NCBI GenBank assembly: GCA_035712365.1
Contig: DASTAW010000030.1
Location: forward strand, 1-63,815
DNA: 63,815 nucleotides
Direction: 5' to 3'
DNA from: Terriglobia bacterium
Lineage (GTDB): Bacteria > Acidobacteriota > Terriglobia > UBA7540
Under the pieces are notes generated by a model, which was given only the letters and a program-made list of their open reading frames with translations, did no database searches and had not been told where the DNA came from. A program made the translations under genes and the position numbers. Below are positions 36,156-47,252 of the stretch, piece after piece; the stretch's first letter is position 1; each line of letters opens with the position of its first letter.

Positions 36156-37298
36156 ATGAGCAAGCTCAATCGCGCATCCAAGCCCAAGCGAAGAGTTCGA
36201 AATCCCGTGGCGTCGGCTTCCAGCAGTGCGCCCCCCAGCACCTTCCGCTCCGTCGTGAACAGCAGTTCCAACATCATCTTCGTCAAGGATGCTGAAGGAC
36301 GTTACCTGTATGTGAATCCCGAATTTCAAAAGCTCTGCCACCTGGCCCCGGCGGAAGTGGCCGGCAAAACGGACTATGAAATTTTTCCAAAAGAACAGGC
36401 GGCGGCTTTCCGGAAAAACGATTTGGAAGTCCTTCGGTCGGGCGAGCCGCAGACGTTTGAAGAAACTGCTCTTCACGAAGACGGGCTCCACGCCAGCGTC
36501 GTGAACAAGTTCCCTTTGCGGGATTCCAAAGGGAAAATTTATGCGATCTGCGGAATCGTCGCGGACATCACCGAACGCAAGACGGCAGAAGAGCACGCGC
36601 GCGAGCTATCTTTGCGGCGAATCCAGGCGCAGGACGAGGAGCGGAGCAGAATATCGCGAGAGCTTCATGACAACATCGGGTCAACACTCGCGGCGCTGCT
36701 GCTGAATCTGAGCGTGATGAAGCGGTTGGAATCGAAGTGTGATCCGGCGGTACGCAAGCCGCTCGGCGAAAGCCTGGCGCTGGCCAGGCAATGCACCGAG
36801 GACGTCCGAACGCTGGCGTATCTGCTTCACCCGACGATGCTGGATGAGTTGGGTCTCCTGGCCGGCTTGGAATGGTATCTGGGCAAGTACCGGCAGCTCA
36901 CTGGCGTGGAAGTCCGACGCCGCTTCCCCGCCCGGCTGAGCCGGCTGCCGAGAGAACTGGAGATTTCACTTTTCAATATCGTGCAACAGGCGCTGCTCAA
37001 TATTCATTTTCATTCCGGGAGCCCCGAGGCGGATGTCAGCATCGAGCTGAACGGCGAGATGCTTACCCTCAAAATTCAGGACCGTGGAAAAGGTATGCCG
37101 AAGGGCGCCCGGCCAGGGCTGGGTATTGGCGGAATGCAGGAAAGGGCGAGACAGTTCGGCGGCAAATTGAACATAACCTCGAACTCTGCGGGTACCACCG
37201 TGACCGTGACGGTCCCCCTGTCCACTACTGAAGACGGCGGCCTGAACGCTCCAATCCCCGGTAAAAAGAACTTCAAAGGGCGTCTCCCAGCCAGTTGA
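36156..37298 (+). CDS. Cytosolic PAS-domain histidine kinase of the NarL/DesK (HisKA_3) class
   Basis: This is a 380-aa protein with no membrane segment. The PAS domain (about residues 28-140) has IFVKDAEGRYLYVNPEF and ends in IVADITERK. The dimerisation and phospho-acceptor helix reads QAQDEERSRISRELHDNIGS, with His171. The ATPase domain follows, with N-box NIVQQALLNIHFHS (Asn282; Gln278 replaces the usual Glu, so activity may be altered), then QDRGKGM and GLGIGGMQERA. HisKA_3 kinases normally pair with a LuxR-type response regulator, but none is adjacent, so it is an orphan here. The flanking direct repeats suggest mobility or rearrangement. Confidence 0.9.
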   Translation: MSKLNRASKPKRRVRNPVASASSSAPPSTFRSVVNSSSNIIFVKDAEGRYLYVNPEFQKLCHLAPAEVAGKTDYEIFPKEQAAAFRKNDLEVLRSGEPQTFEETALHEDGLHASVVNKFPLRDSKGKIYAICGIVADITERKTAEEHARELSLRRIQAQDEERSRISRELHDNIGSTLAALLLNLSVMKRLESKCDPAVRKPLGESLALARQCTEDVRTLAYLLHPTMLDELGLLAGLEWYLGKYRQLTGVEVRRRFPARLSRLPRELEISLFNIVQQALLNIHFHSGSPEADVSIELNGEMLTLKIQDRGKGMPKGARPGLGIGGMQERARQFGGKLNITSNSAGTTVTVTVPLSTTEDGGLNAPIPGKKNFKGRLPAS

Positions 37299-37504
37299 TC
37301 CCGGGCGTGTCCACCCGCGGCTGTACCCGGTCTCCTCTCTGTAGAGTCCGGCACCAAAGACGCCCATCGTACCTCCGTTCTACCGATCCAATAATGTAGC
37401 ATCACGATCAGAAAGCGTGCGGCAATTCCGGGCGTATCGCCGAAGCAGAGTATGAAACAGTCAGTCCTCAAACTGAGGGCATCTTGCCGGCCCTGAAAAT
37501 TGCC

Positions 37505-37554
37505 GCCGGGACGGCGGCGCTACAAACGATCTTGTCACCATATTTTGCAGTCCT
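37505..37554. repeat. 50-bp direct repeat, copy 2
   Basis: Second copy of the repeat at 36052-36101, four mismatches. It lies in the 268-bp gap after the kinase gene, which otherwise contains nothing recognisable. Confidence 0.85.
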
Positions 37555-37566
37555 TATTTGTTCGCA

Positions 37567-38718
37567 CTATTGCGCGTCTTTCATGAACGCCTCAGCAGCA
37601 GGGCGTGGTGAACCGGCGTATCGAAACAGCCCGTAATCCACCGGATTTCCCACACCCGGGCCGCACGCCGAAGGCGGCGACGGCGTCACCGGCGTCGAGG
37701 GATTGCTATAGTCCTTCAGGTTGTACCAATAGACGCGCTGAACAAAGTTCAGATCGTACAGAATCGTGAACGCCCGGCTCAGGTAATCCGCCTGCTGCGC
37801 TTCGGAGACCGCGTTACCCCCTGTACCTGCGTACCAGCCGATCTCCGTGATCCAGACCGGTTTGTTTCCATCCGCATTTTCCGTCATGACCTCGTGGACG
37901 CTGTTGACATAGTCGGCCAGATAGGAGTCCGGCGACGCGCCATCGTTATAAGGATGAAATCCGACCGCATCAAAGTAGCTCTTTCCGCCGTCCCGGTAAA
38001 CAGACTCGAGGAAGGACACAGCGGTCGTAGTATTCACCTGACCGTTCCCAGTGCCGGGAGACAGGCCGCCCAGAACGACGACAGCGTTGGGGTTGGCAGC
38101 CTTGATGGCAGCATAGGAAAGCTGGAGCAGTTCGACATAGCGGGCCGGATCAGGCGAAGGCCGCCAGAAATAGGTGGTGTTGGGCTCATTCCAGATTTCC
38201 CAATACTGCACCTGGGGATAGCGGGCGGCCACCATGCCCGCGAAGGTGGCGAATTGCCCGATATCGTCCGGCGGGCAAAATGAGAGCGCCCAGGGATCGC
38301 CCTGCATGTTCGCTGCGGCGGCCGACACCCGTTTCATGGCGTAAGCCACAATTCCCAGCAGGGGGATCTTGGCGTCTGTGGCGCGCTTCACCAGATCGTC
38401 ATATGTCGCAAACTGCCAATTGCCGTCGGTGGGTTCGATATCACTCCAGTAGAACGTCACCCGAGCACTCACGCTGCCTGAACTGCCCAGCGAGTCAATG
38501 AGGCCGGCGTCCTGGGCATCATACAGAATCGCATTCGTACCCAGAAGTAAGGGGCTGTTCCGCGGCGTCGAGTTGGGCAGGCTGGCTCGACAGGAGAACA
38601 ACAGGAACGCGCCGAAAGCGATGAAAACGTGAACACTCCGAACAGCGAAATGGCTTTTCGGGAGATCCACTTCGGCGATTGGCAAGAGACGCTTCAAAAC
38701 GCCACTTCCCGCTATCAA
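37567..38718 (-). CDS. Clan GH-A glycoside hydrolase (GH39/PslG-like) with lipoprotein-type N-terminus
   Basis: This is a 383-aa protein. An N-terminal hydrophobic segment ends in LLFSC, a possible lipobox. The rest is a (beta/alpha)8 glycosidase in which both catalytic glutamates of clan GH-A are visible: acid/base Glu178 in QYWEIWNEPN and nucleophile Glu292 in VWITEIGW. VGFHPYND and QRVYWYNLKDY are typical later strands. Close relatives cleave xylan, mannan or exopolysaccharide; the substrate here is unknown. It is divergent from nothing obvious and separated by 524 bases from the upstream region. A GH5-type assignment cannot be excluded. Confidence 0.82.
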   Translation of the reverse strand: MIAGSGVLKRLLPIAEVDLPKSHFAVRSVHVFIAFGAFLLFSCRASLPNSTPRNSPLLLGTNAILYDAQDAGLIDSLGSSGSVSARVTFYWSDIEPTDGNWQFATYDDLVKRATDAKIPLLGIVAYAMKRVSAAAANMQGDPWALSFCPPDDIGQFATFAGMVAARYPQVQYWEIWNEPNTTYFWRPSPDPARYVELLQLSYAAIKAANPNAVVVLGGLSPGTGNGQVNTTTAVSFLESVYRDGGKSYFDAVGFHPYNDGASPDSYLADYVNSVHEVMTENADGNKPVWITEIGWYAGTGGNAVSEAQQADYLSRAFTILYDLNFVQRVYWYNLKDYSNPSTPVTPSPPSACGPGVGNPVDYGLFRYAGSPRPAAEAFMKDAQ

Positions 38719-39242
38719 TGATCCAGCAAGGGGCGAGCCCGAGGGGAGGGAACTCGCGCCCGGTTGGCGTCCGCAATCTGCGTGCAGACCGCGCCGCGAA
38801 CGTGTTGAACTCTGATCAAGGACTCAGGCTCGTTGGAACCCACCACTCTGAATCCACAATGAAACGTTAGCACCCATTTCAGGGTGGGCGCAACGCTCCG
38901 GTCAATACGGTCCCGGGATCGAGTTGGCCCTATTGCCGCCTGCTACGGTGCAGGTCCTGGAGGGCACGTGGGTCCACCTGACCGGCCCGGATTTCTGGGG
39001 TGGCACCCCCATTGATCAGGACGATCAGCGAAGTTGAGTGGGGTTAGAGTGCGCTGAGCGAACCGGTTTTATTACCAGTTCCAGGGTGAGTTTTTCCGGT
39101 TCTTAGAAGCCTCTCAGGTCGCGGTTGACCGCGCGCCATCACGCTCCCTTGCGGTACCGATGGACGCGTGACAGTTCGCCGTCCGCATAGACCGCACAAG
39201 GGCGCGGGCACCCGCGCGCCTTACTTCTACCCCGCAACTTCA
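38719..39242. other. 524-bp intergenic region with possible coding remnants
   Basis: One + strand frame ending in TGA at 39035-39037 has protein-like composition (GIELALLPPATVQVLEGTW, then LTGPDFWGGTPID), but no start codon or ribosome site. I recognise no family. It may be the tail of a decayed gene. The rest shows nothing convincing. Confidence 0.25.
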
Positions 39243-40727
39243 TTACAAAGACTTCAGAAAGTTGACCAGGTCTGCCATCTCGTTGGCGGTGAGGTCGGCC
39301 TGAAAGCGTTCGTTGTAGAAGTTGACCACCTGCTCGAGCGAGTCCCCGGCGCCATTGTGAAAGTACGGTGCGCGCGCCGCCAGTCCTCGAAGAATGGGAC
39401 CTTTCACCTTACCGATGTCTGCACAGTGCCCCGTGATCATGGCGCGTCCCGGGTCGATGGTTTGTATAGTAACGTTGGAGGCCGCTCCCAGACTGGTTGA
39501 GCAACGAAGCGCGAAGACCGGCACCTGAGGCTCGTTAAGCTGTGCGAGCGCGGCGGCCAATGGATCACGCGAACTTGCCGGGACATCGCTGATCCCAATG
39601 TCGAGCGGAACGGACAGAGAATGATCGCCGACATTTGGGGTGTCATGGCAAGTGGTGCAGGTACCGGTAATGGTGGCAAGGCCAAGCGCGTCATTCAGCC
39701 CTTTCACGTTCTGGATGGCGAGCGGAGCGGTATTAAAGATGGCCTCGCCGCGCGCAATTGATTCTCGTGCAAGGGTATAGGGATTGCTGCTTGTCAGGTT
39801 TTGCCACACGGAGAAGAGTGTGAAGGCGCTGGGATTGAACGGCGCACCGGTGGGATTGCCTCCCAGCGGGTCATTGATTCCCGGATAATAGGGCACGGCG
39901 GACAAATATGACGCGCCGCCCGTTGCGCCCTGGGCTGTCAGGGTTCCGGCAGAATTATCTGAGTGCTGGGCAGTAAAGGTGGTCAGCTCTAACGTGACCA
40001 TTTGCTGGAGTTGGTCGGTCGTAGGGGCTGCCGCGGCCTGGGCATGACCGAGCGTGGCGTCCAGTGCCTGGTGTGCAAGGTCAAAATTCAGGTTTGAGTG
40101 GAATGTTGAAGAGTTATTGAGCGGCTTCAGTGACTCCCTACCGTCAAACATCACGGCGCTCAGAAAATCCAGGTTGGTCGCGGGCAGGGGCCGGCGGTAC
40201 ATCGAAAGATATTGTACGCCGGAGGCGTCAGTCGTTAGCGCGCAGCCGTAAGGGTCAGAAACCACCTTAACGGAAAATTGCGCGTTGGCCGGAATGGGCA
40301 AAGAGATGCGGATCAAGCCCTTGGTGAGAAGCAAGCTGTAAGCAGACTGCGCCGGAGACGAATTGTTCAAGCCGGGCGAGTTCGGGCAGTTTGAGCCGTC
40401 AACCGGCCGGAAGAGCGGGTCGGTTCCCTTGCTAGCAGTGAAACGCGACTGGGCGCTCGACGCCGAGAAACTCCAGGCATTAGCCATCTCGTGACAGGTG
40501 GCACAGGATCGTCCGTTCGTGCCGAGGCTTTGGAAAAAAGGATTGGTCGTATCAATCGAACCCGTCGTGGACAGCGTGCCGACGACCCCTGTGGGATCGC
40601 TGAATAGAAGCAATCCGGAGCCTTCGGCGAAAATCTTCCATGTTGCCGGAGAAATCGACAGCCCAAGGGCGCAGATGGCCGTGCCAAGCGCAATCGCCAA
40701 CCCAGCCTTTGTGAAATGCTGTCTCAT
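39243..40727 (-). CDS. Exported di-haem cytochrome c peroxidase/MauG-family protein
   Basis: This is a 494-aa protein with a signal peptide and two haem motifs, CATCH (75-79) and CTTCH (357-361). It ends with LRGLAARAPYFHNGAGDSLEQVVNFYNERF, broken here across the family's distal loop (RAPYFHNG). This is the bacterial CCP/MauG layout, in which one haem accepts electrons and the other reduces peroxide or oxidises a partner. A good ribosome site (AGGAGG) precedes the ATG. The N-terminal domain is longer than in classical CcpA, as in many Acidobacterial paralogues, and the substrate is unknown. Confidence 0.88.
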   Translation of the reverse strand: MRQHFTKAGLAIALGTAICALGLSISPATWKIFAEGSGLLLFSDPTGVVGTLSTTGSIDTTNPFFQSLGTNGRSCATCHEMANAWSFSASSAQSRFTASKGTDPLFRPVDGSNCPNSPGLNNSSPAQSAYSLLLTKGLIRISLPIPANAQFSVKVVSDPYGCALTTDASGVQYLSMYRRPLPATNLDFLSAVMFDGRESLKPLNNSSTFHSNLNFDLAHQALDATLGHAQAAAAPTTDQLQQMVTLELTTFTAQHSDNSAGTLTAQGATGGASYLSAVPYYPGINDPLGGNPTGAPFNPSAFTLFSVWQNLTSSNPYTLARESIARGEAIFNTAPLAIQNVKGLNDALGLATITGTCTTCHDTPNVGDHSLSVPLDIGISDVPASSRDPLAAALAQLNEPQVPVFALRCSTSLGAASNVTIQTIDPGRAMITGHCADIGKVKGPILRGLAARAPYFHNGAGDSLEQVVNFYNERFQADLTANEMADLVNFLKSL

Positions 40728-41035
40728 ATGAACCCTCCTGTCTTCTCTTGGACCTTACAACGTACCGGCAGTGGATGTTCGAGTCCAGTTTCCACACAAG
40801 ATTCGGCGAATTCGGCAGGCGTGTCAATGCTCTGTGGCGGGTCTGAGACCGAACTCTGGATGACTTGAAAAGTCTTTTGCTGGCAAAGGATTGCCAGCGC
40901 ATATGATTTGCTTTCTCATTGGTTCTCCTGGACTGCGGCCGCCGATCTTAGTCGCTTCTGCACAATAGGATGTTGTCGCAAGTGTCCCGTCCATGGTAAC
41001 CTCGCTCAAAAGAGGATCTCTCTAATCTACGCACC
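40728..41035. other. 308-bp divergent intergenic region
   Basis: It separates the di-haem peroxidase (-) and the winged-helix regulator (+) and must contain both promoters. No clear -35/-10 pair or inverted repeat stands out to me. Confidence 0.4.
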
Positions 41036-42916
41036 ATGGACTCGAAACCGACCACCCGAACTAGCGTCGTCCGCTTTGGGGTTTTTCGCGTCGAGGTGAA
41101 GTCACAAGAACTGTACAAGAATGGCTTCCGGGTCAAGCTGCAAAATCAGGCCTTTCAAGCATTAACCCTGCTGCTTGAGCGGGCCGGGGAAGTTGTTACA
41201 CGGGAGGAATTGCGCCGACGGCTTTGGCCCGGGGACACCTTCGTGGACTTCGACGAAGGGCTGAATGCGGTGATGAAGAAGCTCCGCTATGCCCTGGGCG
41301 ATTCTGCTGGTAACCCGCGCTTCATCGAGACCTTGCCGCGTGTGGGCTATCGATTCATAGCCCCGGTCATTCCAGACTCGGCACCGGCGGAACAGCAGGA
41401 GGCCCAAGACGCAATCCCACAAGTGGCAAGCGCAAGCAGAAGGAAAGCTGTGCTATTGGCGGGAGTAAGTCTGGCAGCCGCGCTTTCGCTTGCTGCCGGA
41501 TATTTCGTCTGGCGGCATTTCCACAGCGCCGCTGGCCTGGCGACTGGGACAGTGCGCGTGGCGGTCCTGCCTCTTGAAAACCTTTCTCACGACCCTGAAC
41601 AGGAATACTTTGCTGACGGCATCACCGATGAGCTGATTACCAAGCTGGCGCGATTCACTTCGCTCGAGGTCAGATCGCGCACGTCAGTGATGGGCTACAA
41701 GGGAGTTCGGAAGAGTCTTTCGGAGATTGCCAGCGAATTGCGGGTGGATGCCGTAATGGAAGGCACGGTGGCGCGCTCGGGCAACACAGTGCGGATTACC
41801 GCGCAACTGATTGACGCTCGAACCGACCGCCTCATCTGGGCCGACGATTTCGAGGGCCAACTCACTGACATGCTCCGTGTGCAAAACGACCTGGCGCGAA
41901 GCATTGCCGATGGTGTGCGGGTCCAGCTTACCAACCCGGAGAGAGACCTGCTGACTCACGCTCCCGCCATCGACGCGGAGGCATACGAATTCTTCCTTCG
42001 GGGGCTATACTTCTATAATCGGTACACATCACAAGACCAGCAGCGGGCGATTGAATTTTATCAAAAGGCTCTCAGCCTCAGTCCGAAGTATGCCCCTGCC
42101 CATTTGGGGCTTGCGTCAAGCTATTTCCTACAGGCCGGATTCGGCACCATGCCGGCCCGCGACTTCGCCCCCAAGGCTGAGGCGGAAGCGATGGAAGCAG
42201 TTCGAGAAGACCGCAGTTTGGGTGACGCGTTGTGCCTGATTGCCATCATTCGTGCAGTCTATGACAATAAATGGGCGGAAGCAGAAAGCGAATTCAAACG
42301 CGGCCTGGAACTGAGCCCCAATTCCTCCGGCTGCCATCAGCCCTATAGTTTTTACCTGGCGGGTGTGGGCCGCCGCGAAGAGGCCGTCGCGGAGGCGATC
42401 CGCGCCCGCGAACTCGATCCGCTCTCCCCCATCCAGAACACCGACCTGGCTGTGATATACTCGATCACCCGCGAGAATGCCCAGGCGATCGAGCAGTTTC
42501 AGCGCACCACGCAAATGTTCCCGAGCTTCAAGTACGCCTATGAAGAATTCGCACGAGCTTATTTTCGGCAGGGCATGCCGGCCGAAGCAATAACAGAAAT
42601 GCAGGCAGCCGCCGAGAGCGCGGCGGAAGCCCGCGACATCGCACGAGCTTACAAGGCTTCGGGGTACCGAGGCTTTTTGCAGTGGGACCTGAAACGTCTG
42701 CTGCGAAAAGGCCGGAGCCAGTACATCAGGCCAACCTCCATCGTGTGGCACTACGCCCTGCTGAACGACCGCGATAACGCTTTCAGGTGGCTTGAGCGGG
42801 CCTGCGCAGAGCACGACTTTGGAGTATTCTTCGTTAACTTTTTTCCCGAGTTTGATACGCTCCGTTCGGACCCGCGCTACCAATCTCTGATCCGCCGCAC
42901 AGGCCTGCCAAATTAG
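41036..42916 (+). CDS. Winged-helix (OmpR/CadC-type) regulator with TolB-like and TPR domains
   Basis: This is a 626-aa protein. An N-terminal OmpR-type winged helix (residues of about 10-110) has LLERAGEVVTREELRRRLWP and FIETLPRVGYRFIAP. One membrane segment (138-159) follows, then a TolB-N-like domain (about 173-300, VAVLPLENLSHDPEQEYFAD) and TPR-type repeats to the end. This one-component, membrane-tethered regulator architecture is typical of Acidobacteria. The periplasmic part would sense a signal and the cytoplasmic wing bind DNA. It is divergent from the di-haem peroxidase gene, a plausible target (inference). Confidence 0.9.
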   Translation: MDSKPTTRTSVVRFGVFRVEVKSQELYKNGFRVKLQNQAFQALTLLLERAGEVVTREELRRRLWPGDTFVDFDEGLNAVMKKLRYALGDSAGNPRFIETLPRVGYRFIAPVIPDSAPAEQQEAQDAIPQVASASRRKAVLLAGVSLAAALSLAAGYFVWRHFHSAAGLATGTVRVAVLPLENLSHDPEQEYFADGITDELITKLARFTSLEVRSRTSVMGYKGVRKSLSEIASELRVDAVMEGTVARSGNTVRITAQLIDARTDRLIWADDFEGQLTDMLRVQNDLARSIADGVRVQLTNPERDLLTHAPAIDAEAYEFFLRGLYFYNRYTSQDQQRAIEFYQKALSLSPKYAPAHLGLASSYFLQAGFGTMPARDFAPKAEAEAMEAVREDRSLGDALCLIAIIRAVYDNKWAEAESEFKRGLELSPNSSGCHQPYSFYLAGVGRREEAVAEAIRARELDPLSPIQNTDLAVIYSITRENAQAIEQFQRTTQMFPSFKYAYEEFARAYFRQGMPAEAITEMQAAAESAAEARDIARAYKASGYRGFLQWDLKRLLRKGRSQYIRPTSIVWHYALLNDRDNAFRWLERACAEHDFGVFFVNFFPEFDTLRSDPRYQSLIRRTGLPN

Positions 42917-42926
42917 GGCTTGGGGT

Positions 42927-44491
<1,565 letters not shown>

Positions 44492-44492
<1 letters not shown>

Positions 44493-45244
44493 TAAAAGAA
44501 ATTGCGGAGAAACTGGCGGGTGCGCGCGTCGCGCGGCGACCTGAACAGAGCTTCCGCGGGGCCGGATTCGACGATCTCGCCCTCATCCAGAAACAGGATG
44601 TTGTCCGCCGCCTCCCGCGCGAAGCGCATCTCGTGAGTGACAACCACCTGCGTCATTCCCTCGTCGTCAAGCCTGCGCATGATCTGCAGCACTTCGTTCA
44701 CGAGGCTTGGATCGAGGGCGGAGGTCGGCTCGTCATAGAGCATCACCTTGGGAGACATGGCAAGGGCGCGGGCGATGGCCGCCCGCTGCTGCTGCCCGCC
44801 GGAAAGTTGCGATGGATAATAATGGGCGCGGTCCTCGAGGCCGACCTTCGCCAGCAATTCCGCCGCCCTTGCCTCCGCTTCTTTGCGGCCAAGCCCCTTT
44901 ACCACCATCGGCGACTTGACGGCGTTTTCCAGCACAGTCAGGTGCGGAAACAGATTAAATCCCTGGAAGACGAGGCCGACTTCCTTCCGCAGTTCCCGAA
45001 GGGCATTTCGGTTTCCGTCCTGCGCCTGATTTTGCCGTTCGAGAGTGATGTTTCCAATCCGCACGCGCCCGCTGTCAAATGTCTCGAGGCCGTTCAAACA
45101 GCGCAGGAGCGTTGACTTTCCGCAACCCGAAGGACCGATGATGACCGTCAACTGCGATTGTGAAACCGTAAAGCTGACGCCCCGCAGCGCCGCAACGGTC
45201 CCAAAACTCTTGTGAAGACGGCCTACCTCAATGATTTCATCCAT
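44492..45244 (-). CDS. Polar amino-acid ABC transporter ATP-binding protein (GlnQ-like)
   Basis: This protein is 250 aa from ATG 45244; the frame is open to 45301, but the family N-terminus (IIEVGRLHKSFGTV) fits the later start. It has Walker A GPSGCGKST, the Q-loop region LVFQGFNLFPHLTVLEN, signature LSGGQQQR, Walker B VMLYDEPTSALDP and the switch His in VVVTHEM. It powers the fused binding-protein/permease encoded immediately downstream (one-base overlap). The two genes make a complete minimal importer for an amino acid such as glutamine (inference). Confidence 0.94.
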
Positions 45245-45480
45245 TGCGTCTCGGCGCCTGCGATGCCCCGGCAAGCGCAGGCCGAGCTTATTGTAGCGCA
45301 TTGCCTCCGGGCATCAAATTTTCTTCATGGCCCTCCTTGGACCGCAACCGTCGCCGCGAGCGATCCCTCCTGCTTTCGATTGACCCCGGTGTGTACACAA
45401 GGTGGAAAGACCGGAGGAGAGGAAGACATTTTCTACGGCGCGCGCGGCAGGGGCCTTGACGACCCGGCCCATATTCAACT

Positions 45481-46176
45481 ATGCTATTGAATACTGTTAT
45501 GGGCGCTTCGATGGGTGTCAAAAAAGCGATCTACGAACAGCTCGCCAGAATCGGCAAGGCCGTGGCAAGCCCGCCCCGCCTTGAACTGCTCGACCTGTTG
45601 TGCCAGGGCCCGCGCACGGTGGAAGGCCTGGCGAGGGAGGCTGGCCAGAGCGTTGCCAACGCTTCGCAGCACCTTCAGGTGCTTCGCGGCGCGCGCCTGG
45701 TGGAAGCTGACAAGCAGGGATTGTACGTCACCTATCGTCTGGCGGATTCAGCGGTCTGCGATTTTTTTCAGAAGCTGAGATCTCTTGCGGAACTGCGCCT
45801 CGCGGAAGTGGAATCCATGATGAGGCAGCTCCGGGAAGACCCGGAGCAGCTTGAACCTGTCGAAAAGAAGGCGCTGCTGCGGCGCGTGCGCAGAGGGGAA
45901 GTTGTAGTCCTCGACGTGCGGCCGCCCGAAGAGTACCGGGCTGGACACATCCCCGGCGCCCTTTCGTTGCCCCTCAAAAACCTGAAAGCGCGCCTGTCTG
46001 CGCTCCCGAAAAACCAGGAGATCGTGGCGTACTGCCGCGGCCCTTACTGCGTTCTGGCAAGGGAGGCCGTGGAAATTCTGAAGGCGAAAGGCTTCCGCGC
46101 TTTCCGGCTGGAAGATGGCATCCCGGAGTGGCGGGCGCAAGGATTTCCCGTGGCGGCTGGGAGCGGCCCGGAATAA
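45481..46176 (+). CDS. ArsR-family regulator fused to a rhodanese domain
   Basis: This is a 231-aa protein. Residues of about 15-100 are an ArsR-type winged helix (IGKAVASPPRLELLDLLCQG, VANASQHLQVLRGARLV). Residues of about 130-225 are a rhodanese domain with active-site loop CRGPYC (Cys185), preceded by VVLDVRPPEEYRAGHIPGA. The fusion suggests a regulator whose own rhodanese Cys reads sulfane sulfur or thiol state, and comparable fusions are linked to sulfur or metalloid genes. A membrane hydroxylase-family gene follows after 60 bases and may be the target. Starts at 45499 or 45511 are also possible. Confidence 0.92.
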   Translation: MLLNTVMGASMGVKKAIYEQLARIGKAVASPPRLELLDLLCQGPRTVEGLAREAGQSVANASQHLQVLRGARLVEADKQGLYVTYRLADSAVCDFFQKLRSLAELRLAEVESMMRQLREDPEQLEPVEKKALLRRVRRGEVVVLDVRPPEEYRAGHIPGALSLPLKNLKARLSALPKNQEIVAYCRGPYCVLAREAVEILKAKGFRAFRLEDGIPEWRAQGFPVAAGSGPE

Positions 46177-46236
46177 AGGGTGTTCGATAGGCTTGACACG
46201 CCAGCGCCCGAAACTGGCGAGCGGCGCGAGTCGCTA

Positions 46237-47112
46237 ATGCATTACAAAATTTATAACCCGATTCTGGACTATTACGGCGGGCCGGCGCTGCTGGTGTTGG
46301 TTTGCGTGCTGCTGGCCCTGGAGTATCGGCGGCCTCTGCGCAGATGGGTGCAGAAGACCTTGCCCCGCTCGGTCACTAACGTCGGCGTGTCGGTGCCGGC
46401 CTTCCTGGTGTTGCGCCTGGGGCTCATCCCCGCGGAACTGGCGGCGGCCTATTGGGCAAGCGAGGCGCACTTCGGCTTGCTGAACGCGGTCACGATGCCC
46501 TCGTGGTTGCACGGCGCGCTCACGTTCCTGTTGATGGACTATGTGCTCTATGCCTGGCACGTGCTCAGCCACAAGGCGCCGCTGCTCTGGCGGTTCCACA
46601 ACGTTCATCACACAGACCTGGACCTCAGCGTTCTGACCGCGGTCCGGTTCCACTTTGGAGAGATGGTCCTGAGTGGCCTGTTCCGCGTGGCCGGAGTGTT
46701 GCTGTTCGGGGCGGGCGCGGTAGCCGTGCTCGTCTACGAAGTGGTCTTCGAGGCATCGGTTGCGTTCCAGCACAGCAACTGGAGGCTGCCTTACCGGCTG
46801 GAGCGGCTGCTGGTCTGGGTCATCATCACGCCGCGGATGCACGGGATACACCACTCCATTGTCCGTGGCGAGACCGACTCGAATTTCACCAACCTGTTCA
46901 GCGTCTGGGACCGGCTTCACGGCACGCTGCGCCTGGACGTTCCGCAGGACCAGATCACCATCGGCGTACCCGCGTTCCGGGACACAAACGAACTGCGGCT
47001 GTTCCAACTCCTCCTCCTGCCCTTCCTCCCCCAGAGAGAGCACTGGCGCTTGCCAGACGGTACACGCCCAATGCGTGAGCAGCACTTAGGCCGTGCCCGC
47101 CTGGCCGAGTAA
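46237..47112 (+). CDS. Sterol desaturase/fatty-acid hydroxylase superfamily membrane protein
   Basis: This is a 291-aa integral membrane di-iron enzyme. The ATG at 46237 is preferred over 46180. Several membrane segments and the His clusters of the family are present: HVLSH, HNVHH and MHGIHHS, with further His in FQHSNW. Members hydroxylate or desaturate lipids and other hydrophobic substrates with O2; the substrate here is unknown. It follows the ArsR-rhodanese gene in the same direction and is convergent with the MFS gene. Confidence 0.9.
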   Translation: MHYKIYNPILDYYGGPALLVLVCVLLALEYRRPLRRWVQKTLPRSVTNVGVSVPAFLVLRLGLIPAELAAAYWASEAHFGLLNAVTMPSWLHGALTFLLMDYVLYAWHVLSHKAPLLWRFHNVHHTDLDLSVLTAVRFHFGEMVLSGLFRVAGVLLFGAGAVAVLVYEVVFEASVAFQHSNWRLPYRLERLLVWVIITPRMHGIHHSIVRGETDSNFTNLFSVWDRLHGTLRLDVPQDQITIGVPAFRDTNELRLFQLLLLPFLPQREHWRLPDGTRPMREQHLGRARLAE

Positions 47113-47252
47113 GGCCGGTTTGCGTCTGACCCGGGCGGTGGGGAACACAGAGCAGTTCAGACCATAATTCGAGGTCCCTGAATGCGAAAGAGGGCCGCGA
47201 AGTCGCAGGCGCCGAAACGGGGACAATCAACGCCGCTCGCCCGCCGGCCGCG

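Noticed and set aside
38859..38872. Partial LacI-type half-site (TGAAACG) upstream of the glycosidase
   Set aside because: Only the left half matches; a seven-base match is expected by chance.
39168..39500. 110-codon + strand frame at the end of the di-haem peroxidase
   Set aside because: Mostly antisense to the peroxidase C-terminus, whose conserved motifs are on the - strand.
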